Source: Evansella sp. LMS18 (GTDB lineage Bacteria; Bacillota; Bacilli; Bacillales; Salisediminibacteriaceae). From it: a stretch of 64,000 nt of DNA. Shown in pieces: positions 25,785 through 34,721 of the stretch. Location: NCBI RefSeq assembly GCF_024362785.1, contig NZ_CP093301.1, forward strand, positions 3,162,001-3,226,000, in the 5' to 3' direction. The notes beneath the pieces are model-generated. The model was given only the letters and a program-made list of their open reading frames with translations. It searched no databases and was not told the origin of the DNA. The translations under genes were made by a program, and so were the position numbers. The number at the start of each line of letters is the position of its first letter. Position 1 is the stretch's first letter.

Positions 25785-26933
25785 ATGGATTTTTCGTTTA
25801 CAAAAGAACAGGTAATGATCAGGGATATGGTGCGTGACTTTGCAGAGAAGGAAATCGCGCCTCTTGCCCCGGAGCTCGACAAAACGGAAAGGTTTCCTAT
25901 TGAAAACTTTAAAAAAATGGGTGAACTGGGTCTTCTCGGTATACCGTTTCCTGAAGAATACGGCGGGTCCGGCGGAGATACGATTTCATATATCCTGGCT
26001 GTAGAAGAAATAGGAAAGGCCTGCGGAGGTACTGGTCTGAGCTATGCGGCAGCGGTCTCCCTCGGCGCATCTCCGCTTTACTATTTCGGAACGGAAGAAC
26101 AAAAACAAGAGCATCTTGTTCCCCTTGCGAAAGGAGAAAGCCTTGGTGCATTTGGCCTTACAGAGCCTAATGCTGGTTCAGACGCAGGAGGAACAAGGAC
26201 GAAAGCCGTGCTTGATGGAGACGAATATGTTATTAACGGAGAAAAGTGCTGGATTACAAATACGAGTTATTCAAGGACGGTCATTGTTACAGCTGTAAAT
26301 GGTACTGATGAGCGGGGCAAAAAGAAAATTTCAGCCTTCATTGTGCCAACTGATACGCCTGGCCTGACGGTTCGGAGTGAGTACGACAAAATGGGTGTCC
26401 GCGCTTCAAATACTACAGAAATTGTGCTTGAGGATGTAAGAGTGCCAAAAGAAAATATCCTCGGTGATCCGGATAAAGGCTTTAATCAATTCCTTTATAC
26501 ACTTGATGGAGGACGTATTTCTATTGCGGCTCTTGCTCTTGGAATCGGAAGAGCGGCGTATGAAGCTGCATTATCCTACAGCAAGGAGAGGAAGCAGTTT
26601 GGCAAAGCGATTGGCAGCTTCCAGGCGATCCAGTTCAAGCTTGCAGATATGGCGACAGAGCTGGAGCTTGCATCAAATCTTGTATATAAAGCCGCATGGC
26701 TGAAAGACAAAGGAAAGCCGTTCAAAAAAGAAGCAGCAATGGCTAAGCTTTTTGCTTCTGAAGCGGCTTCACGGGCATGCAACCAGGCGATTCAGATACA
26801 CGGTGGGTATGGATACATGCAGGAATACCATGTTGAAAGGTACTTAAGGGACGCTAAGCTTATGGAAATCGGAGAAGGAACATCGGAAATCCAGCGCCTT
26901 GTTATTGCGAGAGAAATCGGCTGTCCAAGATAA
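25785..26933 (+). CDS. Short/branched-chain acyl-CoA dehydrogenase (isovaleryl-CoA step)
   Basis: A 382-residue FAD enzyme, first gene of a complete leucine-degradation set, so isovaleryl-CoA is the likely substrate. Signatures AFGLTEPNAGSDAGG and CWITNTSY (FAD and substrate) and HGGYGYMQEYHVERYLRDAK are clear. The catalytic base appears to be Glu364 in GEGTSEIQ, the position used by short-chain and 2-methylbutyryl dehydrogenases; classical isovaleryl-CoA dehydrogenase uses a Glu on another helix. The start is ATG 25785 after GGAGGAGAAGGAG. It resembles B. subtilis YngJ. Biotin carboxylase follows after 13 bp. Confidence 0.9.
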   Translation: MDFSFTKEQVMIRDMVRDFAEKEIAPLAPELDKTERFPIENFKKMGELGLLGIPFPEEYGGSGGDTISYILAVEEIGKACGGTGLSYAAAVSLGASPLYYFGTEEQKQEHLVPLAKGESLGAFGLTEPNAGSDAGGTRTKAVLDGDEYVINGEKCWITNTSYSRTVIVTAVNGTDERGKKKISAFIVPTDTPGLTVRSEYDKMGVRASNTTEIVLEDVRVPKENILGDPDKGFNQFLYTLDGGRISIAALALGIGRAAYEAALSYSKERKQFGKAIGSFQAIQFKLADMATELELASNLVYKAAWLKDKGKPFKKEAAMAKLFASEAASRACNQAIQIHGGYGYMQEYHVERYLRDAKLMEIGEGTSEIQRLVIAREIGCPR

Positions 26934-26946
26934 GGAGGATATAAAT

Positions 26947-28296
26947 ATGTTTTCGAAAGTTTTAATAGCAAACCGGGGTGAAATTGCTGTAAGAGTTATC
27001 AAAACATGCCAGATGCTCGGTATTAAAACAGCAGCAGTTTATTCAGAGGCGGACAAAGAGAGCATTCATACTGAACTGGCCGACGAGGCTTATTTCATCG
27101 GTGGTGCCCGGGTGAACGAAAGCTACTTAAATATGGATAAGATCATCGAAGCTGCAAAGGAAGCAGGTGCTGATGCCATCCACCCAGGCTATGGATTTTT
27201 ATCGGAAAACAGCCGCTTTGCGGAAAGAGTCAAGGAAGAAGGAATTACTTTTATTGGCCCTGAGGCGGATGTTATACAAAGTATGGGCAATAAGGTCGAA
27301 GCGCGAGAGACGATGGCCAATGCCAACGTTCCTGTTATTCCGGGGATAACACTGACAGAGCTTGATGAGAGTTCAGTTCTCCTTGCTGCAAGGAACATTG
27401 GATACCCGATTATGGTTAAAGCTGCAGTCGGCGGAGGCGGAATTGGGATGCAGAAGGTGGAGCATGAAAAAGAAATGATGAAAGTGATTTCTTCCGTCGT
27501 GAAAAAATCAGAAACCTTCTTCGGCTCCGGAGAAATATTTTTAGAAAAATTTATCGAAAACCCTCGCCATATTGAAGCGCAGATTGCAGGGGACAAAGAC
27601 GGAAACATTGTGTGTCTTGGGGAACGGGACTGTTCCATTCAGCGGAGGCACCAGAAGATTGTTGAGGAGGCGCCATCTGTTTTTCTCTCCCCGGAAGGAA
27701 GGGAAAAGCTTCATGAAGCCGCTGTCAGGGCTGGGAAAACAATTGGATATACAAACCTGGGCACAGTGGAATTCCTGGTCGACGAGAACGAAGGAATATA
27801 TTTCCTGGAAATGAACACTCGTCTTCAGGTGGAGCATCCAGTCACTGAAGAGACAACTGGCCATGATCTTGTGGAATGGCAGCTTCTGCTGGCAGATGGA
27901 AAAACTCTGGACAGGATGCCTGACCCACAGGAACATGCAAAACATGCAATAGAAGTACGAATTTATGCGGAGGACCCAGTAAAGTTTTTCCCATCACCTG
28001 GTAAACTGGCGGAATGGGATTTTCCTGAAATGGAACATATCCGCTATGATTTCGGTGTCAGAAAAGGAACTACTGTCACACCTTACTATGACCCAATGAT
28101 CGGAAAGGTTATTTCCAAAGGGGCCACCAGAGATGAGGCAATCGATAGGCTCGCTGAATGCCTGGAAGCAGCAAATGTAAAAGGAATTAAAACAAATATT
28201 CCAATGCTTTTAAATACACTGAAAAATGGTATCTTTAAAGAAGGAAAAGCAACGACCGACTTCGTTGCGAAACATCTTGTACAGACAGCAAACTGA
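26947..28296 (+). CDS. Biotin carboxylase subunit of methylcrotonyl-CoA carboxylase
   Basis: A 449-residue ATP-grasp enzyme that carboxylates biotin on the carrier encoded next. It has the N-terminal LIANRGEIAVRVI motif, HPGYGFLSEN, a glycine-rich loop KAAVGGGGIGMQ (standard enzymes have GGRGMR), and catalytic EMNTRLQVEHPVTE. YngH-type carboxylases share the altered loop. The start is at ATG 26947 after AAGGAGG. Together with the BCCP at 28319 and the carboxyltransferase at 30678 it should form 3-methylcrotonyl-CoA carboxylase. Confidence 0.92.
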   Translation: MFSKVLIANRGEIAVRVIKTCQMLGIKTAAVYSEADKESIHTELADEAYFIGGARVNESYLNMDKIIEAAKEAGADAIHPGYGFLSENSRFAERVKEEGITFIGPEADVIQSMGNKVEARETMANANVPVIPGITLTELDESSVLLAARNIGYPIMVKAAVGGGGIGMQKVEHEKEMMKVISSVVKKSETFFGSGEIFLEKFIENPRHIEAQIAGDKDGNIVCLGERDCSIQRRHQKIVEEAPSVFLSPEGREKLHEAAVRAGKTIGYTNLGTVEFLVDENEGIYFLEMNTRLQVEHPVTEETTGHDLVEWQLLLADGKTLDRMPDPQEHAKHAIEVRIYAEDPVKFFPSPGKLAEWDFPEMEHIRYDFGVRKGTTVTPYYDPMIGKVISKGATRDEAIDRLAECLEAANVKGIKTNIPMLLNTLKNGIFKEGKATTDFVAKHLVQTAN

Positions 28297-28318
28297 CATA
28301 CTCAAGGAGGAACTAATC

Positions 28319-28537
28319 ATGAAAGAAATCAAAACATCAATGGCAGGTAATGTATGGAAAATCCAGGTCTCCACAGGTGATGAAGTGAGTGCAGGACAGG
28401 AAGTCGTGATACTGGAATCCATGAAAATGGAAATACCGGTTGAAGCGGAAACTGGCGGCATCGTTGAAGAAATCAAAGTTGAGGAAGGAAGTTTTGTCAA
28501 CGAAGAAGAAGTTCTTATTATATTAAAGGATAAATAA
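28319..28537 (+). CDS. Biotin carboxyl carrier protein (free-standing)
   Basis: A 72-residue biotinyl domain. The biotinylated lysine is in ESMKMEIPV at about residue 41. Such very short carriers (B. subtilis YngHB) act with YngH and YngE. The start is ATG 28319 after AAGGAGG. It shuttles carboxybiotin between the carboxylase and carboxyltransferase subunits. Confidence 0.93.
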   Translation: MKEIKTSMAGNVWKIQVSTGDEVSAGQEVVILESMKMEIPVEAETGGIVEEIKVEEGSFVNEEEVLIILKDK

Positions 28538-28549
28538 GGAGGTCTCAGT

Positions 28550-29443
28550 GTGGACTTTCCCGATAAGGTTCAGATTAAAGAGGTCGGTCCCAGGGACGGC
28601 TTGCAGAATGAAAAAGAATTTGTCACTACAGATGTCAAAGTGGAATGGATCAACAGATTAAGCAGTTCCGGACTTAAATACATTGAAATCACGTCCTTTG
28701 TCCCCCCTAAGTGGATTCCAGCCCTTGCTGATGCCTCAGAGGTAGCCGGAAAGATTACACGGGTTCCCGGTATTACATACGCGGCACTCGTCCCTAACAG
28801 GAAAGGCCTTGAACGGGCGCTGGAGGCTGATTTAGATGAAGTATCTGTATTCATGTCAGCGAGTGAGGCACATAACCGGAAAAATATAAATAAATCTGTA
28901 GACGAGACTTTTCCTGTGCTTGAGGAGGTTGTGAAAGACGCGGTCTCTGCTGGTAAAAAGGTAAGAGGGTATGTATCTACAGTTTTTGGTTGTCCATATG
29001 ATGGAGCAGTGCCGGTTGACCATGTTAAAAAGGTGACAGACCGCCTTTTAAACATGGGTGTGTACGAAATCTCCCTTGGCGATACGATAGGTGTGGCAAA
29101 CCCATGGCAGATGGATCAGGTGCTGAAAGACATTACTCAAAGTTTCAGCCCGGATCAGCTTGCTCTCCACCTTCATGATACAAGGGGGATGGCACTGGCA
29201 AATACTCTTGTGGGGCTCACTCATGGAATCAAAGTGTTCGACAGTGCTGCCGGCGGTCTTGGTGGTTGTCCGTATGCTAAAGGAGCTGCAGGGAATACAG
29301 CGAGCGAAGACCTGATTCATATGCTTGAAGAAATGGGCATTGATACAGGCATTGATTTTGACCGCTTTATGGAAGCTGCAAAATATATTGAAAAAAAGCT
29401 GGAAAAAAGTCTGCCGAGCCGACAGTTACGAATAAGCAGCTGA
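28550..29443 (+). CDS. Hydroxymethylglutaryl-CoA lyase
   Basis: A 297-residue TIM-barrel lyase (DRE-TIM superfamily) that splits HMG-CoA into acetyl-CoA and acetoacetate. Motifs: KEVGPRDGLQNE at the N terminus (catalytic Asp/Arg and metal site), HLHDTRGMALAN (metal-binding His pair) and GGLGGCPYAKGAAGN (catalytic Cys signature). The start is GTG after AAGGAGG. The acetoacetate made here is taken up by scoAB at the end of the cluster. It resembles B. subtilis YngG. Confidence 0.95.
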   Translation: MDFPDKVQIKEVGPRDGLQNEKEFVTTDVKVEWINRLSSSGLKYIEITSFVPPKWIPALADASEVAGKITRVPGITYAALVPNRKGLERALEADLDEVSVFMSASEAHNRKNINKSVDETFPVLEEVVKDAVSAGKKVRGYVSTVFGCPYDGAVPVDHVKKVTDRLLNMGVYEISLGDTIGVANPWQMDQVLKDITQSFSPDQLALHLHDTRGMALANTLVGLTHGIKVFDSAAGGLGGCPYAKGAAGNTASEDLIHMLEEMGIDTGIDFDRFMEAAKYIEKKLEKSLPSRQLRISS

Positions 29444-29468
29444 GACAGGCGAAAGGAGCTGAGTCATT

Positions 29469-30245
29469 TTGGAATGGATTGAAGCAACGGTAGAAGATCA
29501 TATCGGATATTTAACTTTAAAAAGAAAAGAAGCGGCGAATGCTCTTTCTCAGGCAATGCTGGAAGAAATAACGGATCAGCTCAATGAGTGGAAATTTGAC
29601 CGGGAAGTCCGGGCCATAATTGTTACCGGAGAAGGCGATAAAGTATTCTGTGCCGGAGCCGATTTGAAAGAACGTCGGGGCATGTCTGAAATGCAGGTTC
29701 GCCATGCGGTAAACAAAATAAAAACCACAATAAAATACCTCGAAGAAATGCCTGTCCCTGTAATTGCGGCTATAAATGGAAGCGCTTTTGGGGGCGGACT
29801 GGAACTGGCCCTTGCCTGTGATTTAAGGATAGCTGCTGAAAATGCACAATTCGGGCTTACCGAAACAAGTCTTGGCATTATCCCTGGAGCAGGGGGAACA
29901 CAGCGTCTTCCAAGAGCCATCGGTGTACAGCGGGCGAAGGAAATGATTTACACGGCCCGCAGGATCCCGGCGGACACCGCTTATTCATGGGGATTGCTGC
30001 TTAAAGTAGTACCTCCTAACCTCCTGCTCTCAGAAGCAAGGGATCTCGCTCTGGAAATTACAAAAAATGGTCCTGTTGCCGTAAAGCAGGCAAAGTTTGC
30101 AATAAATTACGGCAGCGTGACAGACCTTGAAACAGGGCTTGTCATCGAAGAAAAAGCATATGAAGTAACAATCCCGACAGAAGACCGTCTGGAAGGACTT
30201 AACGCTTTTAAAGAAAAACGGAAGCCAAATTATACAGGTAAGTGA
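29469..30245 (+). CDS. Methylglutaconyl-CoA hydratase (enoyl-CoA hydratase family)
   Basis: A 258-residue crotonase. The oxyanion-hole segment GSAFGGGLELALACDLRIA and FGLTETSLGIIPGAGGTQRLP, followed by AKEMIYTARR, are close to AUH-type 3-methylglutaconyl-CoA hydratases. This is the missing step between methylcrotonyl-CoA carboxylase and HMG-CoA lyase. The start is TTG, preceded by AAAGGAG. Its TGA stop is the first triplet of the repeat element at 30243, which breaks the spacing of the operon. It resembles B. subtilis YngF. Confidence 0.9.
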   Translation: MEWIEATVEDHIGYLTLKRKEAANALSQAMLEEITDQLNEWKFDREVRAIIVTGEGDKVFCAGADLKERRGMSEMQVRHAVNKIKTTIKYLEEMPVPVIAAINGSAFGGGLELALACDLRIAAENAQFGLTETSLGIIPGAGGTQRLPRAIGVQRAKEMIYTARRIPADTAYSWGLLLKVVPPNLLLSEARDLALEITKNGPVAVKQAKFAINYGSVTDLETGLVIEEKAYEVTIPTEDRLEGLNAFKEKRKPNYTGK

Positions 30246-30639
30246 ATTGATTTCATATGTATACTTTAAAAAAAGACGAACATTACTTTTCGATTGCAGC
30301 GTAAGACGGCGGTGACTGTCTCTTCCTCTGCTCCTGCGGTTACTCGTCGCAAAAAGAGTTCTGCTCCTGCGGTTACTCGTCGCAAAAAGAGTTTTGCCAG
30401 CTTAGCTCCGTAGAAAATACGTCGAGACAACTCGATGTATTTGCGGTGAAGAAGATGCTAGTTCTTGCGGGAATAGCGCGGGTTGAAAATCCATTTTTGA
30501 CGGCGTTCAGCCGGCAAAAATTAGTTGAAGCCGTGCCCGCAGAACGCGTCCGTCTGAAGCGTAAATCGAACCACAAAGTAACTTTTTCAGATAATGTTCG
30601 AATTAAAGTTGAAAGTTTTGAATTATGAAATTGATTCAA
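30243..30639 (+). repeat. MITE-like element, TIR family, copy F (inside the leucine operon)
   Basis: The longest copy, 397 bp, bounded by TGAATTGATTTCATA and TTATGAAATTGATTCAA. It contains two 33-bp modules (CTGCTCCTGCGGTTACTCGT...) and a further module (ACGTCGAGACAACTCGATGT) also found at 36138-36325. It lies between two genes of one pathway and includes the upstream gene's stop codon. Confidence 0.88.
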
Positions 30640-30677
30640 GTAATAAATAAACAGATGCCGAAAAAAGAGGTGGTAGC

Positions 30678-32207
30678 ATGAGTCGCGAAAACAGATGGGA
30701 AGAAATCACAAGTGAAATAGAAAGTGGCGGAGCGCAGAAATACCATGAAGCAAACGAACAAAAAGGTAAAATGTTTGTGCGGGAACGCCTCGCAAGACTG
30801 TTTGATGAAGGTAAATATAAAGAAGACGGTAAATTCGCCAACTGCCAGAGTGAAGGGCTCCCGGCCGACGGTGTCATAACCGCAATCGGAAAAGTAAACG
30901 GCAGAACAGTATGTGTTATGGCTAACGATTCCACTGTTAAAGCAGGTTCCTGGGGTTCAAGAACGGTGGAAAAAATCATCCGCATTCAGGAAACCGCGGA
31001 AAAAATGGAAGTTCCCCTTTTATATCTTGTGGATTCTGCAGGAGCAAGGATAACAGACCAGATTGAGATGTTCCCAGGCAGAAGAGGAGCAGGGAGAATT
31101 TTTTACAACCAGGTGAAGCTTTCAGGAAAAATTCCTCAAATCTGTCTTCTTTTCGGCCCATCAGCAGCCGGCGGAGCATATATTCCGGCCTTTTGTGATG
31201 TCGTCATGATGGTGGATGGAAATGCATCCATGTATCTCGGTTCCCCCCGTATGGCAGAAATGGTCATTGGTGAAAAGGTCTCCCTTGAAGAAATGGGCGG
31301 TGCAAGAATGCATTGTTCTGTTTCCGGATGCGGCGATATTCTTGTTGAAAATGAAGAAGAAGCCATCATCAAAGCAAAACAATACTTAAGCTATTTCCCT
31401 TCAAGCTACTTAAACCGGCCGGAAGCAACTGAACCTGCTGCCCCGAAAAAGCTTGATAAATCATTGGAAGAACTGGTGCCGAAGAATCAGAACGCACCTT
31501 TCGACATGTTGAAATTTATCGATGGAATCATTGATGAAGACAGCTTTTTCGAAATGAAGGCGTTGTTCGCAAAAGAGCTTATTACAGGATTTGCAAGAAT
31601 AGACGGCAGACCAGTAGGTATTATAGCAAATCAGCCTAAACAGAAAGGAGGAGTTTTGTTCCATGACTCTGCCGACAAGGCAGCAAGATTCATAACCCTT
31701 TGTGACGCTTATCATATTCCACTCTTATTCTTAGCTGATGTGCCTGGATTTATGATTGGAACAAAGGTAGAAAGAGCTGGTATTATCCGCCATGGAGCTA
31801 AAATGATTTCTGCTATGTCGGAAGCGACAGTGCCTAAAATTTCTGTTATTGTACGAAAAGCTTACGGAGCGGGGCTTTACGCGATGGCAGGCCCGGCATT
31901 TGAACCTGATTGCTGTATTGCTCTTCCATCTGCCCAAATAGCCGTAATGGGGCCTGAGGCAGCTGTTAATGCAGTATACGCCAATAAGATCGCGTCACTT
32001 CCGGAAGATGAAAGGCCGTCATTCATTGCTGAAAAAAGAAAGGAATATCAGGAAAATATTGATATTTACCGTCTTGCTTCAGAACTGATTATTGATGAAA
32101 TCGTTCCGGCGAATCATCTGAGGGAAGAACTTGTTGGGCGATATGATTTGTACTCTTCCAAGTATCAAGTATTCACTGACCGGAAGCATTCTGTGTATCC
32201 AGTTTAA
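30678..32207 (+). CDS. Methylcrotonyl-CoA carboxylase, carboxyltransferase subunit
   Basis: A 509-residue biotin-dependent carboxyltransferase with the two crotonase-fold halves of the acyl-CoA carboxylase beta family. Features: GARITDQIEMFPGRRGAGRIF in the N half, FGPSAAGGAYIPAFCD (acyl-CoA oxyanion loop), and in the C half FLADVPGFMIGTKVE and RKAYGAGLYAMAGPAFEPD. The context makes 3-methylcrotonyl-CoA the best substrate. It resembles B. subtilis YngE. ATG follows AAGAGGTGG. Element F separates it from the other subunits, so it may need read-through or its own promoter. Confidence 0.9.
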   Translation: MSRENRWEEITSEIESGGAQKYHEANEQKGKMFVRERLARLFDEGKYKEDGKFANCQSEGLPADGVITAIGKVNGRTVCVMANDSTVKAGSWGSRTVEKIIRIQETAEKMEVPLLYLVDSAGARITDQIEMFPGRRGAGRIFYNQVKLSGKIPQICLLFGPSAAGGAYIPAFCDVVMMVDGNASMYLGSPRMAEMVIGEKVSLEEMGGARMHCSVSGCGDILVENEEEAIIKAKQYLSYFPSSYLNRPEATEPAAPKKLDKSLEELVPKNQNAPFDMLKFIDGIIDEDSFFEMKALFAKELITGFARIDGRPVGIIANQPKQKGGVLFHDSADKAARFITLCDAYHIPLLFLADVPGFMIGTKVERAGIIRHGAKMISAMSEATVPKISVIVRKAYGAGLYAMAGPAFEPDCCIALPSAQIAVMGPEAAVNAVYANKIASLPEDERPSFIAEKRKEYQENIDIYRLASELIIDEIVPANHLREELVGRYDLYSSKYQVFTDRKHSVYPV

Positions 32208-32228
32208 AAGAAAGTGGAGGTGCGGCTG

Positions 32229-32921
32229 ATGAAAGAAGTGTATAGTTCGTTTACTGATGCGGTTGCGGATATTAAGGACGGATCTACAATTATGGTCGGC
32301 GGATTCGGCCTTTGCGGCATACCTGAGAATCTGATTAAAGGACTGCGGGAAACCGGTGTAAAAGACCTTACGATCATTTCCAACAACTGTGGTGTCGATG
32401 ACTGGGGTCTGGGGCTCCTGCTTGAAAACAAACAAATAAATAAAATCTATGCTTCCTATGTGGGAGAAAATAAGGAATTTGAGCGTCAGGTACTGGCAGG
32501 TGAACTGGAAGTTGAATTAGTGCCTCAAGGAACTCTCTCGGAAAGGATTCGCGCGGGCGGAGCAGGAATCCCTGCTTTTTATACGCCAGCCGGGGTAGGG
32601 ACGAAAATTGCTGAGGGAAAAGAAACGCGTGTTTTTGACGGGAAAGAGTATTTACTTGAAAAAGCTATGAAAGCCGACTTCAGCCTTGTAAGGGCTTATC
32701 TTGGTGATAAGCATGGTAACCTGGTTTACCGGAAGACTGCGCAGAATTTTAATCCAATGATAGCTGCTGCCGGAAAAGTGACGATTGCCGAAGTGGAAAA
32801 CCTTGTGGAAGCCGGGGATTTAAATCCTGAACATATTCATACACCGAGCATTTACGTAAATAAGCTAATTGTAGGGGAACAGGAAAAACGTATTGAACGA
32901 AGAACTGTAGCACAATCGTAA
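32229..32921 (+). CDS. scoA: Succinyl-CoA:3-oxoacid CoA-transferase subunit A
   Basis: A 230-residue alpha subunit. [14 protein letters not shown] (CoA-binding), [43 protein letters not shown] and KTAQNFNPM are characteristic. With ScoB it transfers CoA from succinyl-CoA to acetoacetate. The start is ATG 32229 after GGAGGTG; an upstream in-frame GTG overlaps the ribosome-binding site. It is 21 bp from the carboxyltransferase gene and 16 bp before scoB. Confidence 0.95.
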   Translation: MKEVYSSFTDAVADIKDGSTIMVGGFGLCGIPENLIKGLRETGVKDLTIISNNCGVDDWGLGLLLENKQINKIYASYVGENKEFERQVLAGELEVELVPQGTLSERIRAGGAGIPAFYTPAGVGTKIAEGKETRVFDGKEYLLEKAMKADFSLVRAYLGDKHGNLVYRKTAQNFNPMIAAAGKVTIAEVENLVEAGDLNPEHIHTPSIYVNKLIVGEQEKRIERRTVAQS

Positions 32922-32937
32922 TCAGGGGGTGAAATGA

Positions 32938-33582
32938 ATGAGTACTGATCGAAAAGTGATGCGTGAGTTAATTGCGAGAAGAGCGGAAAAGGAAATTCAT
33001 GATGGTGATTATGTGAACCTTGGCATCGGGATGCCGACGATGGTGGCCAATTATATTTCTGATAACAAACAAGTTGTGCTGCAATCAGAAAATGGATTAT
33101 TAGGTATCGGCCCGTATCCAACAGAGGAGGAGCTTGATCCGGATCTGATCAATGCAGGGAAGGAAACGGTAACAGCAATAAAAGGGGCATCCTATTTCAG
33201 CAGTGCGGAATCCTTTGCGATGATTCGCGGCGGCCACATTGATGTTGCGATTCTGGGGGCAATGGAAGTAGCTGAAAACGGGGACCTCGCTAACTGGATG
33301 ATACCAGGTAAAATGATTAAAGGAATGGGCGGAGCGATGGACCTTGTTCACGGAGCTCAAAAAGTAGTAATTATTATGGAGCACGTGAACCGGAACGGAG
33401 ATCCGAAAATTTTAAAAGAATGCAGTTTGCCGTTGACTGGTAAAGGTGTTGTAAACCGGATTATAACAGACAGAGCGGTGATTGATGTTACAGAAAAGGG
33501 ACTTGTACTCAAAGAAATACTTGGAGACTATACCTTTGAAGATATTCAGTCAGTAACAGAACCAAAGCTTATCAGGGAATGA
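32938..33582 (+). CDS. scoB: Succinyl-CoA:3-oxoacid CoA-transferase subunit B
   Basis: A 214-residue beta subunit. The catalytic glutamate is in the motif [26 protein letters not shown] and [14 protein letters not shown] are further signatures. The enzyme turns acetoacetate from HMG-CoA lyase into acetoacetyl-CoA, which thiolase (not in the window) would split to acetyl-CoA. It is the last gene of the cluster; a T-rich stretch with imperfect repeats (33597-33650) follows. Confidence 0.95.
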   Translation: MSTDRKVMRELIARRAEKEIHDGDYVNLGIGMPTMVANYISDNKQVVLQSENGLLGIGPYPTEEELDPDLINAGKETVTAIKGASYFSSAESFAMIRGGHIDVAILGAMEVAENGDLANWMIPGKMIKGMGGAMDLVHGAQKVVIIMEHVNRNGDPKILKECSLPLTGKGVVNRIITDRAVIDVTEKGLVLKEILGDYTFEDIQSVTEPKLIRE

Positions 33583-33652
33583 TTGTTTTTCATGACAAAA
33601 AGGCTGGCCTGAAGTGCGTTTTTTTAACGGACTGAAGGGCGGCTTTTTTTTG

Positions 33653-33780
33653 CACTTAAAGAAAATATAAAATTTTAGCAGAGAAGTTGATTTGGCGCAG
33701 AGAAAATTTTCAGGGCTTAAGTAGTGCAACTACGCCTCTGTCTTCGCCTTAAAGCTTGCCAATCGGCGAGTTTTCTTTAT
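33653..33780 (+). repeat. Dispersed repeat family K, copy 1
   Basis: 128 bp running TTAAAGAAAATATAAAATTT ... GCCAATCGGCGAGTTTTCTTTA. It matches 47209-47322 at both ends and, more loosely, inside (GAAGTT, GTGAAAATTTT-like, GGCTTAAGTA). The outermost bases form an inverted repeat TAAAGAAA / TTTCTTTA. Confidence 0.7.
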
Positions 33781-33881
33781 CTGGAGAGCCGTCTCAAATT
33801 TCTTGTAAAAATTGTTAATGTTTTTTTTACATACCTGACTAACTTTGATACAAACTATGGTTACGACAGGAGGTGAGAAAC

Positions 33882-34091
33882 ATGGCAAGCAACAGAAGCA
33901 ATAACAGCAACCAGCTTCTTGTACCTGGAGTACAACAAGCATTAGATCAAATGAAGTATGAAATTGCTCAGGAATTTGGAGTACAGTTAGGTGCTGATGC
34001 AACTTCTCGTGCTAACGGATCTGTTGGAGGAGAAATCACTAAGCGTCTTGTATCTATGGCTGAGTCTCAATTCAGCGGTGGACAACAATAA
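33882..34091 (+). CDS. Alpha/beta-type small acid-soluble spore protein
   Basis: A 69-residue SASP that saturates spore DNA and protects it from UV and heat. The family core is obvious: [20 protein letters not shown], with the germination protease (GPR) cleavage region [10 protein letters not shown], then [21 protein letters not shown]. The start is ATG 33882 after ACAGGAGGTG. Expected control is by sigma-G in the forespore; I could not identify a convincing promoter. It is monocistronic, with a terminator right after. Confidence 0.97.
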   Translation: MASNRSNNSNQLLVPGVQQALDQMKYEIAQEFGVQLGADATSRANGSVGGEITKRLVSMAESQFSGGQQ

Positions 34092-34111
34092 CAAATGAAT
34101 AACATGGCTGT

Positions 34112-34143
34112 AAAGGGGATGGTTTAGGCCATCCCCTTTCTTA
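34112..34143 (+). terminator. Terminator of the SASP gene
   Basis: Stem AAAGGGGATGG / CCATCCCCTTT with loop TTTAGG, followed by CTTAT. Confidence 0.88.
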
Positions 34144-34222
34144 TAAGTAATCAGCCATACAGTACACAAATTTTAGCTGCCTAAGTTTATCAGCCGCTGA
34201 AAAAAGGAAAAATCACTACATA

Positions 34223-34373
34223 TAAAGTGAACCTTCAATCAGTCGGGGTTTTATTTATCCCGCGCTGATTGTTAGTTGAACCAACCGGGATGTCAGGTCG
34301 TTATCTCCCGCTTGAACCTCTTCGCTTCCACTCCTGTTTGAGGCGGGAGTTTTACGGACGGTTACATCGGGAT
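34223..34373 (+). repeat. Dispersed structured repeat, family S, copy 2
   Basis: 151 bp, matching the splA-splB intergenic element in inverted orientation. The first hairpin (AATCAG...CTGATT) differs from copy 1 by changes on both arms that keep pairing. It lies 60 bp upstream of the small gene at 34434. The remainder of the 34144-34433 gap holds nothing else recognizable. Confidence 0.85.
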
Positions 34374-34433
34374 AAACATAAGGATACCCAATCTCCCTTT
34401 TTAAAAAAACAGGTGTTAAATAAAGGAGGAATT

Positions 34434-34682
34434 ATGAAAGACTGTCCAGTATGCAACGGAATGAAAATTTTAACAGAAAAATGTCCTTCCTGTTCAGGAG
34501 TAATGAGCGATAAAGGACGTTATATGGATTATTTTGATGATTACAGCCCTTATATGCCGATTGAGCAAATGAAAGAGATTGATGGGATAAAAAATGATAA
34601 ACGGGAATCTAAATGTCCCCATTTATTAACATGTGAGGATTGCGGAGAAGATAAAGTCTTTCTTGTGCAGGAAGAAGAATAA
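34434..34682 (+). CDS. Small zinc-ribbon-like protein
   Basis: An 82-residue acidic protein with six or more cysteines in CxxC pairs: DCPVCNGM, EKCPSCSG, and KCPHLLTCEDCGED. These can form two metal sites of the zinc-ribbon type. ATG follows AAAGGAGG. I do not recognize a named family; Bacillus genomes hold many such small proteins of unknown role. It is flanked by repeat S upstream and a terminator downstream. Confidence 0.75.
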   Translation: MKDCPVCNGMKILTEKCPSCSGVMSDKGRYMDYFDDYSPYMPIEQMKEIDGIKNDKRESKCPHLLTCEDCGEDKVFLVQEEE

Positions 34683-34713
34683 GACCCCCCAGGATATCCG
34701 GGAGGTCTTTTCA
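34681..34713. terminator. Bidirectional terminator before msmX
   Basis: AAGACCCCCC - AGGATATCC - GGGAGGTCTT, followed by TTCATTTT, between convergent genes. Confidence 0.8.
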
Positions 34714-34721
34714 TTTTAAAA

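Noticed and set aside
33597-33650. Intrinsic terminator after scoB
   Set aside because: T-runs are present, but the repeats around them are direct (CTGAAGTGCG / CTGAAGGGCG) rather than inverted, so I could not form a convincing stem.
33800-33870. Sigma-G promoter before the SASP gene
   Set aside because: A CATACCT-like -10 is visible but no -35 at the right spacing; too weak to list.
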